Shown: positions 8,408 through 16,875 of the stretch, in pieces
Numbering within the stretch: the stretch's first letter is position 1
Layout: each line of letters starts with the position of its first letter
Source: Aequorivita sp. HC6-5
GTDB taxonomy: Bacteria; Bacteroidota; Bacteroidia; Flavobacteriales; Flavobacteriaceae
NCBI GenBank assembly: GCA_905182755.1
Contig: CAJJCS010000003.1
Coordinates: forward strand, 1-64,000
Direction: 5' to 3'
Length of the DNA stretch: 64,000 nucleotides
Notes under the pieces: model-generated
Databases searched by the model: none
What the model was told of the DNA's origin: nothing
Seen by the model: the letters and a program-made list of their open reading frames with translations, nothing else
Position numbers and translations under genes: made by a program

Positions 8408-10480
8408 AAACACAGGCCCTAACCAAGTTACATTAACCCTTACAGATGCTTCAGCAAATACAAGTGCTAGCACAGCTATTGTTACTGTTATAGATGCTAC
8501 CGCTCCAACGGCTATTTGTCAAAACATTACCCTAGAGCTGGATGCCTCTGGAAATGCTTCTATAACTGCTCAAGATATTCGATTCAGGTAGTTCAGATAA
8601 CTGTACCGTATCACAAATAGCGCTAAGCCAAACAAACTTTGACTGCTCAACAATTGGTCAAAACCAAGTAGTCTTTACCATCACAGATGCTAGCGGTAAT
8701 AGCTCATCTTGCACCGCAATGGTTACTGTGGTAAATAATAACGTTCCTGTAGCTGCTTGTCAAAACATAACCCTGCAACTAGACAGTAATGGCTTGGCTA
8801 CTATTACAGCCGCAGATCTTGATGGTGGTAGCACTTTAACATGTTTTCAACAAGCAACCATAGAGCTGGACCAATACACCTTTGATTGTAACGATATTGG
8901 TGTAAATGAAGTAGCCTTTACCATCACAGAAACAAACGGTCTTACAACAAGTTGTATAGCCCTGGTTACTGTAGAAGATACCCTTGCACCAACAGTTGTT
9001 TGTCAAGACATCATTGTAACACTAGATCAAGATGGGTTGGCTAGTGTAAGTGTTGCAGATATTAATGGAGGTAGTTTTGATGCCTGTGGTATCGCCGGTA
9101 TGTCTTTAGATATAGATACTTTTGATTGCTCAATGATTGGTACAAACCCTATAATACTTTCTGTTACAGATGTAAATGGTAACTCTAGCGCATGTCAAGC
9201 CACTGTAACGGTTGTAGATGCTATCTACCCAACGGCTTTATGTCAAAGCATTACTTTAATTTTAGATGAAAATGGTCTGGCTACAATCACCCCCGATGAT
9301 TTAGACCAAGGAAGCTCAGATAACTGTTCAAACGTTACAGCCTCAGTAAGTATAGATACTTTTGATTGTAGTAATGTTGGACAAAACAATGTAGTATTTA
9401 CTATTACAGATATGCAAGGTAATGCATCTTCTTGTAACGCTATTGTTACCATATTAGACACCACAGCTCCAACCATGTCTTGTCAAGATAACTAATATTT
9501 TGACTCACATCAGCCAATGATAGACTTGATGATTTATTTGCTGGATGGTCAGATAATTGTGCTATAGCTACAAGATCTGCAGATATTACTACTTTCGATT
9601 GCTCAAACATTGGAGAGAATACAGTAACCCTTACAGCCATAGACACAAGTGGTAATGAAGCTACCTGTAGCATCATAGTTAACATTCAAGAGGGTGTGTT
9701 TGCACCAGTGGCTGTTTGTCAAAACGTAACAGTGCCACTTCAACAAGATGGTACAGCTTCCATACCTGCAAGCTCTTTAGATGGTGGGTCTTCTGGAGTA
9801 AGATGTCAAGACGGGTATAGCGTAGATATCTCAGAGTTTAGCTGTGCAGATGTTGGCGCTCCAATACTGGTAGAATTTACAGTATATAATTCTATAGGTG
9901 AGTCAGACACGTGTTACGCATATGTAAATGTAATAGACGGCTTGGCCCCAGAAATTACATGTCCTGCAGATCAAACAATCACATCAGAGGGAGCCTACTC
10001 ATTGCCAGATTACTTTGCAACAGGTGAGGCTTTAGCCCTAGATAACTGTACTACTACTTTAGTGACAGATCAAAGCCCAAGTCCAGGAACGCTCCTAGAA
10101 AATGGTACGTATACCATCACACTTTCTGCTACAGATAATGGAGGTTTTGAAAGTACCTGTGAGTTTGAAATTGTTGTAAACGATCTTTTATCAAATCAAG
10201 ACACTGAAATTCTATTACAAGACATCACCATCTATCCAAACCCAGCAAGTGATATCATTACCATCACAAACCCGCAGTTTGTAGGTCTTACTGATGTAAC
10301 GCTATTTGATGTTACAGGAAGAAAAGTAAAACATAGCAATGTATCTGGAGTCAATGACGCAGTGGTTATTAATATTTCAGAGTTAAGAAGCGCTATGTAT
10401 ATGGTTGTAATCTCGACTCAGTACGGTCAAGTTGTTAAGCAATTGCTTAAAAAGTAAAATTCCCAAATTTTACCAAGAAG

Positions 10481-10507
10481 AGCCCAATGTATGTTGGGCT
10501 TTTTTTA
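10481..10507 (+). terminator. Rho-independent terminator after the HYR gene
   Basis: AGCCCAA pairs with TTGGGCT across a short loop and is followed by seven T residues. It lies 24 bases behind the stop codon of the surface-protein gene. Confidence 0.85.
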
Positions 10508-10553
10508 TGCGCTATGTTAACTAGCAGGCTAGGGCAGTAGCCCTATAGGTAGC

Positions 10554-10575
10554 CCTATAAAAAGTATTATAAGGT
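10554..10575. repeat. 22-bp direct repeat, right copy
   Basis: Identical to 5137-5158. It covers the last codons and stop of kdsA on the minus strand. Immediately before it, TAGCCCTATA occurs twice in a short tandem. Confidence 0.85.
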
Positions 10576-11385
10576 GTTTACTGTTTTTCTAATGGCAACA
10601 AGGTCTGTAAGTAGTTTTTCAAGATTTGCTATATCTAGCATATTAGCGCCATCACTCTTTGCATTTGCAGGATCAAAATGAGTTTCTATAAACAGTCCAT
10701 CTGCGCCCGTTACAATTCCAGCCCTTGCTATGGTGCTTATCATCTCAGGTCTTCCTCCTGTAACACCAGTGCTTTGGTTGGGTTGCTGCAGGCTATGAGT
10801 AACGTCTAGAATCACTGGAGCGTACTGTTTCATGGTAGGAATACCTCTAAAATCTACGACCATATCTTGGTAGCCAAACATGGTGCCTCTATCTGTAATC
10901 CATGCTTTATCGCTTCCTGTATCTTTTACTTTTTGTACCGCGTGACCCATAGCCTCCGGGCTCATAAATTGTCCTTTTTTAAGGTTCACCACTTTTCCGG
11001 TTTTTGCTGCGGCAACCACTAGATCTGTTTGGCGCACTAAAAATGCAGGAATCTGTAATACATCTACATATGCTGCTGCCATTTCAGCATCACTAACTCC
11101 GTGTATATCTGTAACAGTAGGTATTTTAAAGGTTTCACTGACCTTTCTAAGTATCTTTAAGGCTTTCTCATCTCCAATGCCCGTAAAACTATCTATGCGA
11201 GATCTATTTGCTTTTTTAAAACTCCCTTTAAATATGAACGGGATTTCAAGTTTATTGGTAATCTCCAATACCTTTTCAGCAATACGCATGGCCATATCCT
11301 CTCCCTCAATAGCGCAGGGGCCAGCAAGTAAAAAAAAGTTGTTAGCCTCTGTGTGTTTGATATTGGGTATTTGAGATAGTTGCAT
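10567..11385 (-). CDS. kdsA: 3-deoxy-8-phosphooctulonate (KDO-8-P) synthase
   Basis: The enzyme condenses phosphoenolpyruvate with arabinose 5-phosphate to KDO-8-phosphate, the precursor of the inner-core sugar of lipopolysaccharide. The 272-residue length is normal. Visible family motifs are LLAGPCAIEG near the N-terminus, KGSFKKANRSRIDSF, VTDIHGV, TDRGTMFGYQDMVVDFRG and FIETHFDPANAKSDGANML. The Cys in GPCAIEG, His in DVTHS, Glu in FIETH and Asp in SDGANML match the ligands of the metal-dependent class of this enzyme. Its last codons overlap the right copy of the 22-bp repeat. It is transcribed toward the HYR gene. Confidence 0.96.
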   Translation of the reverse strand: MQLSQIPNIKHTEANNFFLLAGPCAIEGEDMAMRIAEKVLEITNKLEIPFIFKGSFKKANRSRIDSFTGIGDEKALKILRKVSETFKIPTVTDIHGVSDAEMAAAYVDVLQIPAFLVRQTDLVVAAAKTGKVVNLKKGQFMSPEAMGHAVQKVKDTGSDKAWITDRGTMFGYQDMVVDFRGIPTMKQYAPVILDVTHSLQQPNQSTGVTGGRPEMISTIARAGIVTGADGLFIETHFDPANAKSDGANMLDIANLEKLLTDLVAIRKTVNTL

Positions 11386-11402
11386 AACTGTGATTTATTT
11401 TA

Positions 11403-11410
11403 CAAAGATA
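11403..11410 (-). promoter_or_regulatory. Bacteroidota -7 promoter element upstream of kdsA
   Basis: TATCTTTG on the minus strand matches TAnnTTTG, 18 bases ahead of the kdsA start codon. I see no clear -33 TTTG at the expected distance. Confidence 0.5.
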
Positions 11411-11465
11411 CTTAACAATATTACTTATTGGTAGGTTTTATAAAATTTGAGTGGGATAGGTCTAA

Positions 11466-11490
11466 ACAAAAAAATCTCCAAAAGGAGATT
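11466..11490 (-). terminator. Rho-independent terminator of the tRNA cluster
   Basis: On the minus strand AATCTCC-TTTT-GGAGATT is followed by a T run. It lies directly behind the tRNA-Arg gene and ends the Ser-Pro-Arg cluster. Confidence 0.85.
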
Positions 11491-11495
11491 AATTG

Positions 11496-11569
11496 TGAGC
11501 CCGACAGGATTCGAACCTGTGACCGCCTCCTTAGAAGGGAGGTGCTCTATCCAGCTGAGCTACGAGCCC
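11496..11569 (-). tRNA. tRNA-Arg (anticodon TCT)
   Basis: A 74-nt cloverleaf is read on the minus strand. The acceptor stem is GGGCTCG/CGGGCTC, and the anticodon stem CCTCC/GGAGG encloses the loop CTTCTAA. The T-arm contains GGTTCGAATCC and the discriminator is A. It is last in a three-gene cluster. The ORFs 11428-11664 and 11447-11641 are shadows of these tRNAs. Confidence 0.96.
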
Positions 11570-11586
11570 GTAGCAATAAAAAAAAG

Positions 11587-11661
11587 TCGGGGTGGCAGGA
11601 TTCGAACCTGCGGCCTCCACGTCCCAAACGTGGCGCGATAACCGGGCTACGCTACACCCCG
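11587..11661 (-). tRNA. tRNA-Pro (anticodon TGG)
   Basis: A 75-nt cloverleaf on the minus strand. The acceptor stem is CGGGGTG/CACCCCG, the anticodon stem CCACG/CGTGG encloses TTTGGGA, and the discriminator is A. It is the middle gene of the tRNA cluster. Confidence 0.96.
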
Positions 11662-11724
11662 TGACTTATCTTTTATACTGTACTATGTCAATGAAACCGA
11701 AAATTAAAATTTCAGTTACTTTAG

Positions 11725-11813
11725 CGGAGAGACAGGGATTCGAACCCTGGGTACCCTTGTTAGGGTACGACGATTTAGCAAACCGCTCCTTTCGGCCACT
11801 CAGGCACCTCTCC
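11725..11813 (-). tRNA. tRNA-Ser (anticodon GCT)
   Basis: An 89-nt class II tRNA on the minus strand. It has the long variable arm of serine tRNAs (GTACCC/GGGTAC), the acceptor GGAGAG paired with CTCTCC, the anticodon GCT in the loop, and discriminator G. It is the first gene of the cluster, directly behind a good promoter. Confidence 0.95.
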
Positions 11814-11845
11814 TTTGCAATTAAAAATAATTAAAATTGCGAGTG

Positions 11846-11877
11846 CAAATGTAATTTTTAAAAAACATTCGTGCAAA
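11846..11877 (-). promoter_or_regulatory. Complete Bacteroidota-type promoter of the tRNA Ser-Pro-Arg cluster
   Basis: On the minus strand TTTG (11874-11877) and TACATTTG (11846-11853) are separated by 20 bases. This matches the -33 TTTG and -7 TAnnTTTG pattern used by the primary sigma factor of Bacteroidota. The tRNA-Ser gene starts 32 bases downstream. Confidence 0.75.
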
Positions 11878-11963
11878 CTAAAAACAACATTTTTTAAATA
11901 ATTTAAAGAAATAAATTCAAGTCTTTTAGTAGGTATCTCATACTCAAATCAAAGGAGTTTTTT

Positions 11964-12534
11964 TTATTCAATGCAGGGTAGAGTATTTATAAAAAACTCT
12001 TTTGGATAAATTGGGTTTGCAAGTTGCTCATTGCTTATAACCTCTATAAGTTTTAGATCAAAATTTGTGTTTAAAGACCCAATACGCAAACTCTCTATGG
12101 GTGATTTAGAAAGTCTTTCAACGGCAAGGGAATCAAGATAAAAAGAGGCCTCGCTAGTGCTGTTGTTGCATCGTGTTTTCTCCCTTGCTTTGTCTTGCGC
12201 AAACATCAACACCAAGGTAGGGTGCAGAAACATAAGTACTATCTTCAAGTTTGAAAGAAATTCTACTTTTTTTATTATAACAAATAAGGGGTGGTATTTC
12301 CTGGCTGTTTAACGAGATGCTTAGCACCACAGATTTCACACTGTCTTGTTTCATCAGTGAGAAGTAAACAAATATTGTTTTTTTCTCCCGCACTGTAAAA
12401 TCAATAAGTGATTCCTGGGTTAATTGAAAAATCTCTTCCTGAGTATCTACATTTATCTTGTAATCACAGGTGCTTTGAGCAGTCGCAAAGCAATAGATAC
12501 ATAGTAGTGGTAGCAACAAATTATACTTCATCAA
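11964..12534 (-). pseudogene. Secreted hypothetical protein, frameshifted
   Basis: The ORFs 12154-12534 and 11964-12248 are two parts of one protein of about 190 residues. The start MMKYNLLLPLLCIYCFATAQ is a clean signal peptide with cleavage expected before STCDY. At 12176-12179 (TTTT on the plus strand) one extra base moves the frame. Removing it joins CARQSKGE to TRCNNSTSEASFYLD and on to the stop at 11964. No family is recognised. The start overlaps the end of the upstream methyltransferase gene by 14 bases, so the two are probably co-transcribed. Likely periplasmic or surface; function unknown. Confidence 0.6.
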
Positions 12535-13699
12535 TTATTTTTGAACAAATTAATACTATTTTTTTATCATTTTCAATAGTTGTAAAAAACAAATACCGAT
12601 TGCCTCCTTGTTGTAACTTCCATTTTTCTTGCAACCTGGCCACGGTTTCTGGAAAATTCCTGGTGGTAATATTTGCCTTATCAAAGTCAATACCATGGCG
12701 CATCTGCTTTTTTGTGTAGGGTAGCACCTTTTCTATTTTAAATCTCCTGCCAGGAAAATCAACAAGGTCCTGGCTGGTGTAAAGATGAGAGTGTTTGTGA
12801 AGCTTCAGCAGCTTAAAGGCGCCACACATGTGGTTAAAGGCGCCACTTTTCATAATTGCTGCATTAGGCTCATATAGGTATCTTAGAGGAGTGCTAAGGC
12901 TAAGTTGAGCAGCGGTGTTCCATGAAAACTTAAAATTTTGTATTCCTGCCTTGGTTATATTAACGGTGTGTATCTCTGGAGTTTTTGTATGTCCTTTAGA
13001 GAGTATCCACAGCACTTCTTTCACCTCATTGTGCAAGGCAACAATGTGTATTTGAGCAACACTATCAAGGGCTTTTATGGCAATGGAGATATCTAGCATT
13101 GGAGAGGTCTTGACAAGTAAGGTATTACATCTTTGCAATAGGTAGTCTAGATTTTTTGGTATGTTGGGCTCGCAATCTTCCAAGAAAAACACTTTTCCTT
13201 TACTATCATGACGCCTGGAAGGATCTGCGTAAATAACATCAAAGGTTTTGTCTTCAATTGCCTTTAGGCCGTCTTTAGATTGGCTTATAAAGCTCTTGTT
13301 TGGCAAGTGTTGCAAATTATGAGATACAATATCACACAGGTGCTGTTGTATTTCAAAATGATGTACTTGCGCAAAGGTTTGTGCAAAATAATAACTGTCT
13401 ATTCCAAAACCGCCTGTAATATCCGCAAGGGTTTTACCCCCAACAAGGTTTTGTTTGTAAATGGCTGTTGCCTCAGATGAGGTTTGCTCCAGATGCAGTT
13501 TTGCAGGGTATATAATCCCTGGAGTATTAAACCACGTAGGGAGCTTTGTTTTTGCTTTTTGTCTGCTTTCTATTTGTTGTAAAAGCTCTTTGGTGCTCAC
13601 ATCAGTAAAAGGACTTCCAGAGAAGGCCAAACGTGCCAGTTCTTGTTTAAAATCTTTAATAAACTCTTGTACCTCTTTTTGTAATAAATGATCAAACAA
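12521..13699 (-). CDS. PG_1098/THUMP-like class I SAM-dependent methyltransferase
   Basis: The product is 392 residues with a Rossmann methyltransferase core in the middle. TLADITGGFGID is the SAM-binding motif I and FDVIYADPSRR is the catalytic-loop-like motif. The N-terminal 90 residues are helical (FIKDFKQELARLAFSG). The C-terminal third carries the FPGRRFKIEKVLPY segment seen in Bacteroidota proteins with a PG_1098 ferredoxin-like domain, which are related to THUMP RNA-binding modules. The substrate is probably RNA, but which base is unknown. It sits in a run of tRNA and rRNA modification genes (tsaD, rsmE, a TrmH-type gene), which supports an RNA role. Confidence 0.8.
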   Translation of the reverse strand: MFDHLLQKEVQEFIKDFKQELARLAFSGSPFTDVSTKELLQQIESRQKAKTKLPTWFNTPGIIYPAKLHLEQTSSEATAIYKQNLVGGKTLADITGGFGIDSYYFAQTFAQVHHFEIQQHLCDIVSHNLQHLPNKSFISQSKDGLKAIEDKTFDVIYADPSRRHDSKGKVFFLEDCEPNIPKNLDYLLQRCNTLLVKTSPMLDISIAIKALDSVAQIHIVALHNEVKEVLWILSKGHTKTPEIHTVNITKAGIQNFKFSWNTAAQLSLSTPLRYLYEPNAAIMKSGAFNHMCGAFKLLKLHKHSHLYTSQDLVDFPGRRFKIEKVLPYTKKQMRHGIDFDKANITTRNFPETVARLQEKWKLQQGGNRYLFFTTIENDKKIVLICSKIIDEV

Positions 13700-13760
13700 A
13701 TGGCGTGTATTTTACTAGTTTGTTTTATAAAGATACTACCTAGAGGGTAGATTATATAAA

Positions 13761-14279
13761 TTAAATTTCTTTGATTTTTAATGAAAGGCCATACAGTCCA
13801 ATGGCTGCCGCCTGGGTAACATTCATGCTGCTATTGTTTCCTTGCATTGGTATGTGCACGTGGGTAGGTATACTCGCCAGTACTTTTTTTGAAATGCCCG
13901 TTTTTTCATTACCAATAAAAAGTGCAAGAGGTCTTTTGCCTGGAATATCCAAATCTTCTAAAGCCTCACTGTTTGTTGTTAATTCAAGGGCTATAGCTCT
14001 ATAGCCTTGTTTTGTAAGTTGCTTTAATACCTCAAGGGTGTCTAGGTCATCTTTGTAGTTTACCAAAAGGTGGGTGCTTCTAGATGTTCTTTTAATTCTT
14101 GGACTGCTAAGGTCTATCTTGGTGCCACAAAAATAAACTTCTTTAACACCAAAGCTGTCACATAGTCTAAAGAGTCCACCAATATTTGCAGGGCTTGTAA
14201 CGCCATCGCACACAAGTACCGTGTGTGATTTTACTGCTGTAAAATGAGTATTATCATGGGTGAGTTGCGCTGCCATCAC
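13761..14279 (-). CDS. TrmH/SpoU-family RNA 2'-O-methyltransferase
   Basis: A short SPOUT methyltransferase (172 residues) consisting only of the catalytic domain. All three SpoU motifs are present: SPANIGGLFRLCDSFG (motif 1), LALFIGNEKTGIS (motif 2) and IPMQGNNSSMNVTQAAAIGL (motif 3), which form the trefoil-knot SAM site. The target is tRNA or rRNA ribose and cannot be fixed from sequence. The start overlaps the end of the DUF4159 gene by 26 bases, showing tight coupling. A second, longer SpoU gene lies at 47092-47883. Confidence 0.9.
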   Translation of the reverse strand: MMAAQLTHDNTHFTAVKSHTVLVCDGVTSPANIGGLFRLCDSFGVKEVYFCGTKIDLSSPRIKRTSRSTHLLVNYKDDLDTLEVLKQLTKQGYRAIALELTTNSEALEDLDIPGKRPLALFIGNEKTGISKKVLASIPTHVHIPMQGNNSSMNVTQAAAIGLYGLSLKIKEI

Positions 14280-14923
14280 TTAAGTTTTCAAAGGCATATT
14301 TTATAATGTTGGCCCCCATACGCAGTGCCTTTAAACGAACATCTGCAGGGTCGTTGTGCATTTCTTTGTCTTCCCAGCCATCTCCAAGGTCACTCTCAAA
14401 GGTGTACAGCAGTACAATTCTTCCTTGTTTTTCTATCACAAAGCCTTGTGCTCTTAGCCTTGTCATGCTCATGTATTTTGGGTAATCCTTTCGGAAATTT
14501 AAAAGGAGTTAAAAATATGGGGTGATTGGCTGCTAGCTCTTTAAGTTCTTGGTTTGGAAATAGTTTTGAAATTTCACCCCTCACGTATTGATCCATGCCA
14601 TAGTTATCATCAATATGTAAAAAACCACCACTGTTTAGGTATGCCCTTAGGTTTTCTACATCTTGCTCAGAGAACAAAACATTTCCATGGCCCGTCATGT
14701 GTAAAAAGGGATATTCAAAAATATCGATGCTACTTGGAGTTACAACTTTTGGAGTAGCGCTCAAGTTTGTGTTCAGCTCTTTATTGCAAAAAGCAGCTAA
14801 GTTTTCTAGGGCAGATGGGTTGCTGTACCAATCACCACCACCACTGTATTTTAAAACAGCAATATCTTGCCCTTGGCAAAATTGCATCAAAAAAAGCAGT
14901 ACAACAGTTGTGCGTATGATCAT
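14254..14923 (-). pseudogene. DUF4159 secreted protein, frameshifted
   Basis: The protein of about 220 residues begins with a signal peptide (MIIRTTVVLLFLMQFCQG) and has the DUF4159 hallmark GGFLHIDDNYGMDQYVRGEI. DUF4159 proteins resemble glutamine-amidotransferase-like folds; their function is not known. The ORF track splits it into 14396-14923 and 14254-14472. Near 14455 one extra base breaks the frame, and KIHEHDKAK should continue as AQGFVIEKQGRIVLLYTFES. The tail overlaps the TrmH-type gene and follows rsmE by about 90 bases. Confidence 0.8.
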
Positions 14924-15015
14924 AGATGTAAAAGTACAAAAAACAAAAAGGGGATAACTGACTCTCTAAAAAGAAATTTCACCAACCTTGTATAAGTAGG
15001 AGTGAGTCCAGAGTG

Positions 15016-15733
15016 CTATTGAGCTTCGTTGCTATATGCAACGCTGTGGCAAGCCACAATAGCTGCCGTCTCTGTTCTTAGTCTATTTTCTCCAAGACTA
15101 ACCCCAGTATAGCCCATGGATGTGGCTAGGGTAATTTCTGTGGCAGAAAAGTCTCCCTCTGGCCCAACCAGTATGATGTGGTTGCCCTTTGGTTTAATTT
15201 GCGATTTCAATGATTTTTTTTCTAGGTCTTGACAATGCGCAATGAGTTTTTGGTGTGGTACATCTTCCTGCTTTTCTAAAAAATCTTTTAAAACTGCACA
15301 TAGGATGTAGCACTGGGAAATGATATTTCAAAGATTGTTTGCCGGCGCTTAGTATGATTTTTTGGTACCGCTCAGGCTTAATTACTTTACGCTCACTGTG
15401 GTGGCAGAGTATGGGAGTAATTTGGGTGATTCCTATCTCGGTAGCTTTTTCCAAAAACCACTCAAACCGATCGTTGAGTTTTGTTGGAGAAATAGCAAGG
15501 TGCAGGCCGTAGGGTAGTGGTTTTTTTTGTTCAACATTTACGATGTGTACCACGCAATGCTTAGGATCATTGCTTTGAAGGGTTGCGGTAAACACCTCTC
15601 CTTTACCATTGGTAAGGTGCAGCGTATCACCTATTTGTTTTCTTAGCACTTTAGCAATATGCCTACTTTCCTGTTTGGTGAAACTAAATTGAGTGTCATT
15701 TGGGGTAAGATTTTGGCTATAAAATAATTGCAT
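15016..15733 (-). pseudogene. rsmE: 16S rRNA (uracil-1498-N3)-methyltransferase RsmE, frameshifted
   Basis: RsmE methylates U1498 in the decoding site of 16S rRNA. The N-terminal PUA-like part (QESRHIAKVLRKQIGD) and the SPOUT part (ISPTKLNDRFEWFLEKATEIGI, ILVGPEGDFSATEI, VSLGENRLRTETAAI) are both present. They fall in different frames (ORFs 15194-15733 and 15016-15210). The break is at 15286-15289, an AAAA run on the coding strand. Taking out one A restores SFKDFLEKQEDV and a normal protein of about 238 residues. It lies 26 bases behind tsaD in one transcription unit. If the lesion is real, the SAM-binding C-terminus is lost. Confidence 0.9.
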
Positions 15734-15759
15734 TAGGGCTATGTTTTTTTAGGTGCTAC

Positions 15760-16782
15760 TTATAGTTTCATTCTTGCATTAGCAGTTACATTGGCATCTG
15801 CAAATTGCTGTTGTTTGTATTTTAACTCTCCCACCATTGCAATCATGGCTGCATTGTCTGTGCAAAACTCAAACTTAGGGATATGTACGCGCCAGCCGTA
15901 TTTTTGTTCTGCTTCTTGCAGGGCTTTTCGTATACCGCTATTGGCAGAAACACCACCTCCTATGGCAACTTGGGTAATGCCCGTTTGTTTTACAGCATTT
16001 TTTAATTTATCCATTAAATAACCAACAATAGTATGTTGTAAACTTGCGCAAATATCTGCCAAGTTTTCTTCAATGAAATTTGGGTTCTCTGCAACATTTT
16101 TTTGCACAAAATATAAAACAGCAGTTTTTAAACCACTAAAGCTGAAATCTAAAGGACTTACCTTTGGTTTTGGAAAAATGAATTTTTTAGGATTTCCTTG
16201 TTGTGCATGTTTGTCAATTAAAGGGCCTCCAGGGTAGGGTAGCCCTAGAATTTTAGCACTCTTATCAAAAGCTTCTCCTACAGCATCATCAATGGTTTGA
16301 CCAATAACCTCTAAATCAAAATAACTTGACACCTTTACAATTTGAGTATGCCCGCCACTAATGGTGAGCGCCAAAAAAGGGAAATTAGGTGCCTTTTGGC
16401 CCTCAGCTTTTATAAAATGAGCCAAAATATGCGCTTGCATGTGATTTACATCCAATAAAGGAATGTCTAGGCCAAAGGCTAAAGACTTTGAAAATGAGGT
16501 GCCTACCAGTAAAGAACCCATCAGTCCAGGCCCTCTTGTGAAGGCTATGGCGCTTAGTTGTTTTTTATCGATATTTGCTTGCTGTAATGCTTGATGCACT
16601 ACCGGTACAATGTTTTGTTGATGTGCTCTAGAGGCAAGTTCTGGAACCACACCTCCATAGGCCTCATGAATTTTTTGTGTGGCTACAACATTGCTTAAGA
16701 TAACACCATTGTTAATCACAGCTGCAGCAGTGTCATCACAAGAAGATTCAATACCTAGAATATAACAATTTTTTTCTATCAC
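15760..16782 (-). CDS. tsaD: tRNA N6-adenosine threonylcarbamoyltransferase TsaD
   Basis: TsaD transfers the threonylcarbamoyl group to A37 of tRNAs that read ANN codons, acting with TsaB and TsaE. The 340-residue length is typical. The Kae1/TsaD ASKHA-fold motifs are present: ILGIESSCDDTAAAV at the N-terminus, the metal-binding HMQAHILAH, LTISGGHTQI, SFSGLKTAVL and AIGGGVSANSGIR. It is first in a minus-strand group followed by rsmE, a DUF4159 gene and a TrmH-type gene. It is divergent from tamB, with about 60 bases between the likely starts. It is intact although the genes behind it are broken. Confidence 0.97.
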   Translation of the reverse strand: MIEKNCYILGIESSCDDTAAAVINNGVILSNVVATQKIHEAYGGVVPELASRAHQQNIVPVVHQALQQANIDKKQLSAIAFTRGPGLMGSLLVGTSFSKSLAFGLDIPLLDVNHMQAHILAHFIKAEGQKAPNFPFLALTISGGHTQIVKVSSYFDLEVIGQTIDDAVGEAFDKSAKILGLPYPGGPLIDKHAQQGNPKKFIFPKPKVSPLDFSFSGLKTAVLYFVQKNVAENPNFIEENLADICASLQHTIVGYLMDKLKNAVKQTGITQVAIGGGVSANSGIRKALQEAEQKYGWRVHIPKFEFCTDNAAMIAMVGELKYKQQQFADANVTANARMKL

Positions 16783-16875
16783 GAGATTAGGGCATATTTA
16801 TTGGTTGTAAAATTATAACTTTATAAGCGTATCAAAAAATTAAGAAAAATAATACTTCGTTTACTTGTAATACTT

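Larger units (their letters stand above)
5134..10457 (+). pseudogene. Giant HYR-repeat surface protein with T9SS C-terminal sorting domain, frameshifted
   Basis: Pieces in three frames (5483-7600, 7554-8591, 8719-9495, 9696-10457) form one protein of roughly 1,770 residues. A start at 5134 gives MPIKSIIRLTSIMMIIGLL, a plausible signal peptide that the ORF track misses. The body holds about 20 Ig-like modules of two kinds. One has TCP...CxFIxPDYT and PxPGT...ITLTASDG (HYR-like). The other has ICQNIxLxLDxNGxASI and GSSDNCG...TTFDC. The last 75 residues (ITIYPNPASDIITI...GQVVKQLLKK) are a type A type IX secretion sorting domain, so the product should be exported and cell-surface bound. Lesions lie near 5206, 7485, 8585 (extra C) and about 9490. 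The many cysteines may form disulfides. A role in adhesion is inferred from the family. Confidence 0.8.

Noticed and set aside
5380-10190. CRISPR-like periodicity
   Set aside because: The periodicity is about 240 bases and coding (HYR/Ig-like modules), with no short identical direct repeats and unique spacers.
5483-10457. Programmed frameshifting in the HYR gene
   Set aside because: There are at least four breaks of differing direction without common slippery sequences, and similar breaks occur in unrelated genes.
11428-11834. ORFs 11428-11664, 11447-11641 and 11592-11834
   Set aside because: They are translations of the antisense of three tRNA genes; GFEP-type repeats are typical tRNA shadows.
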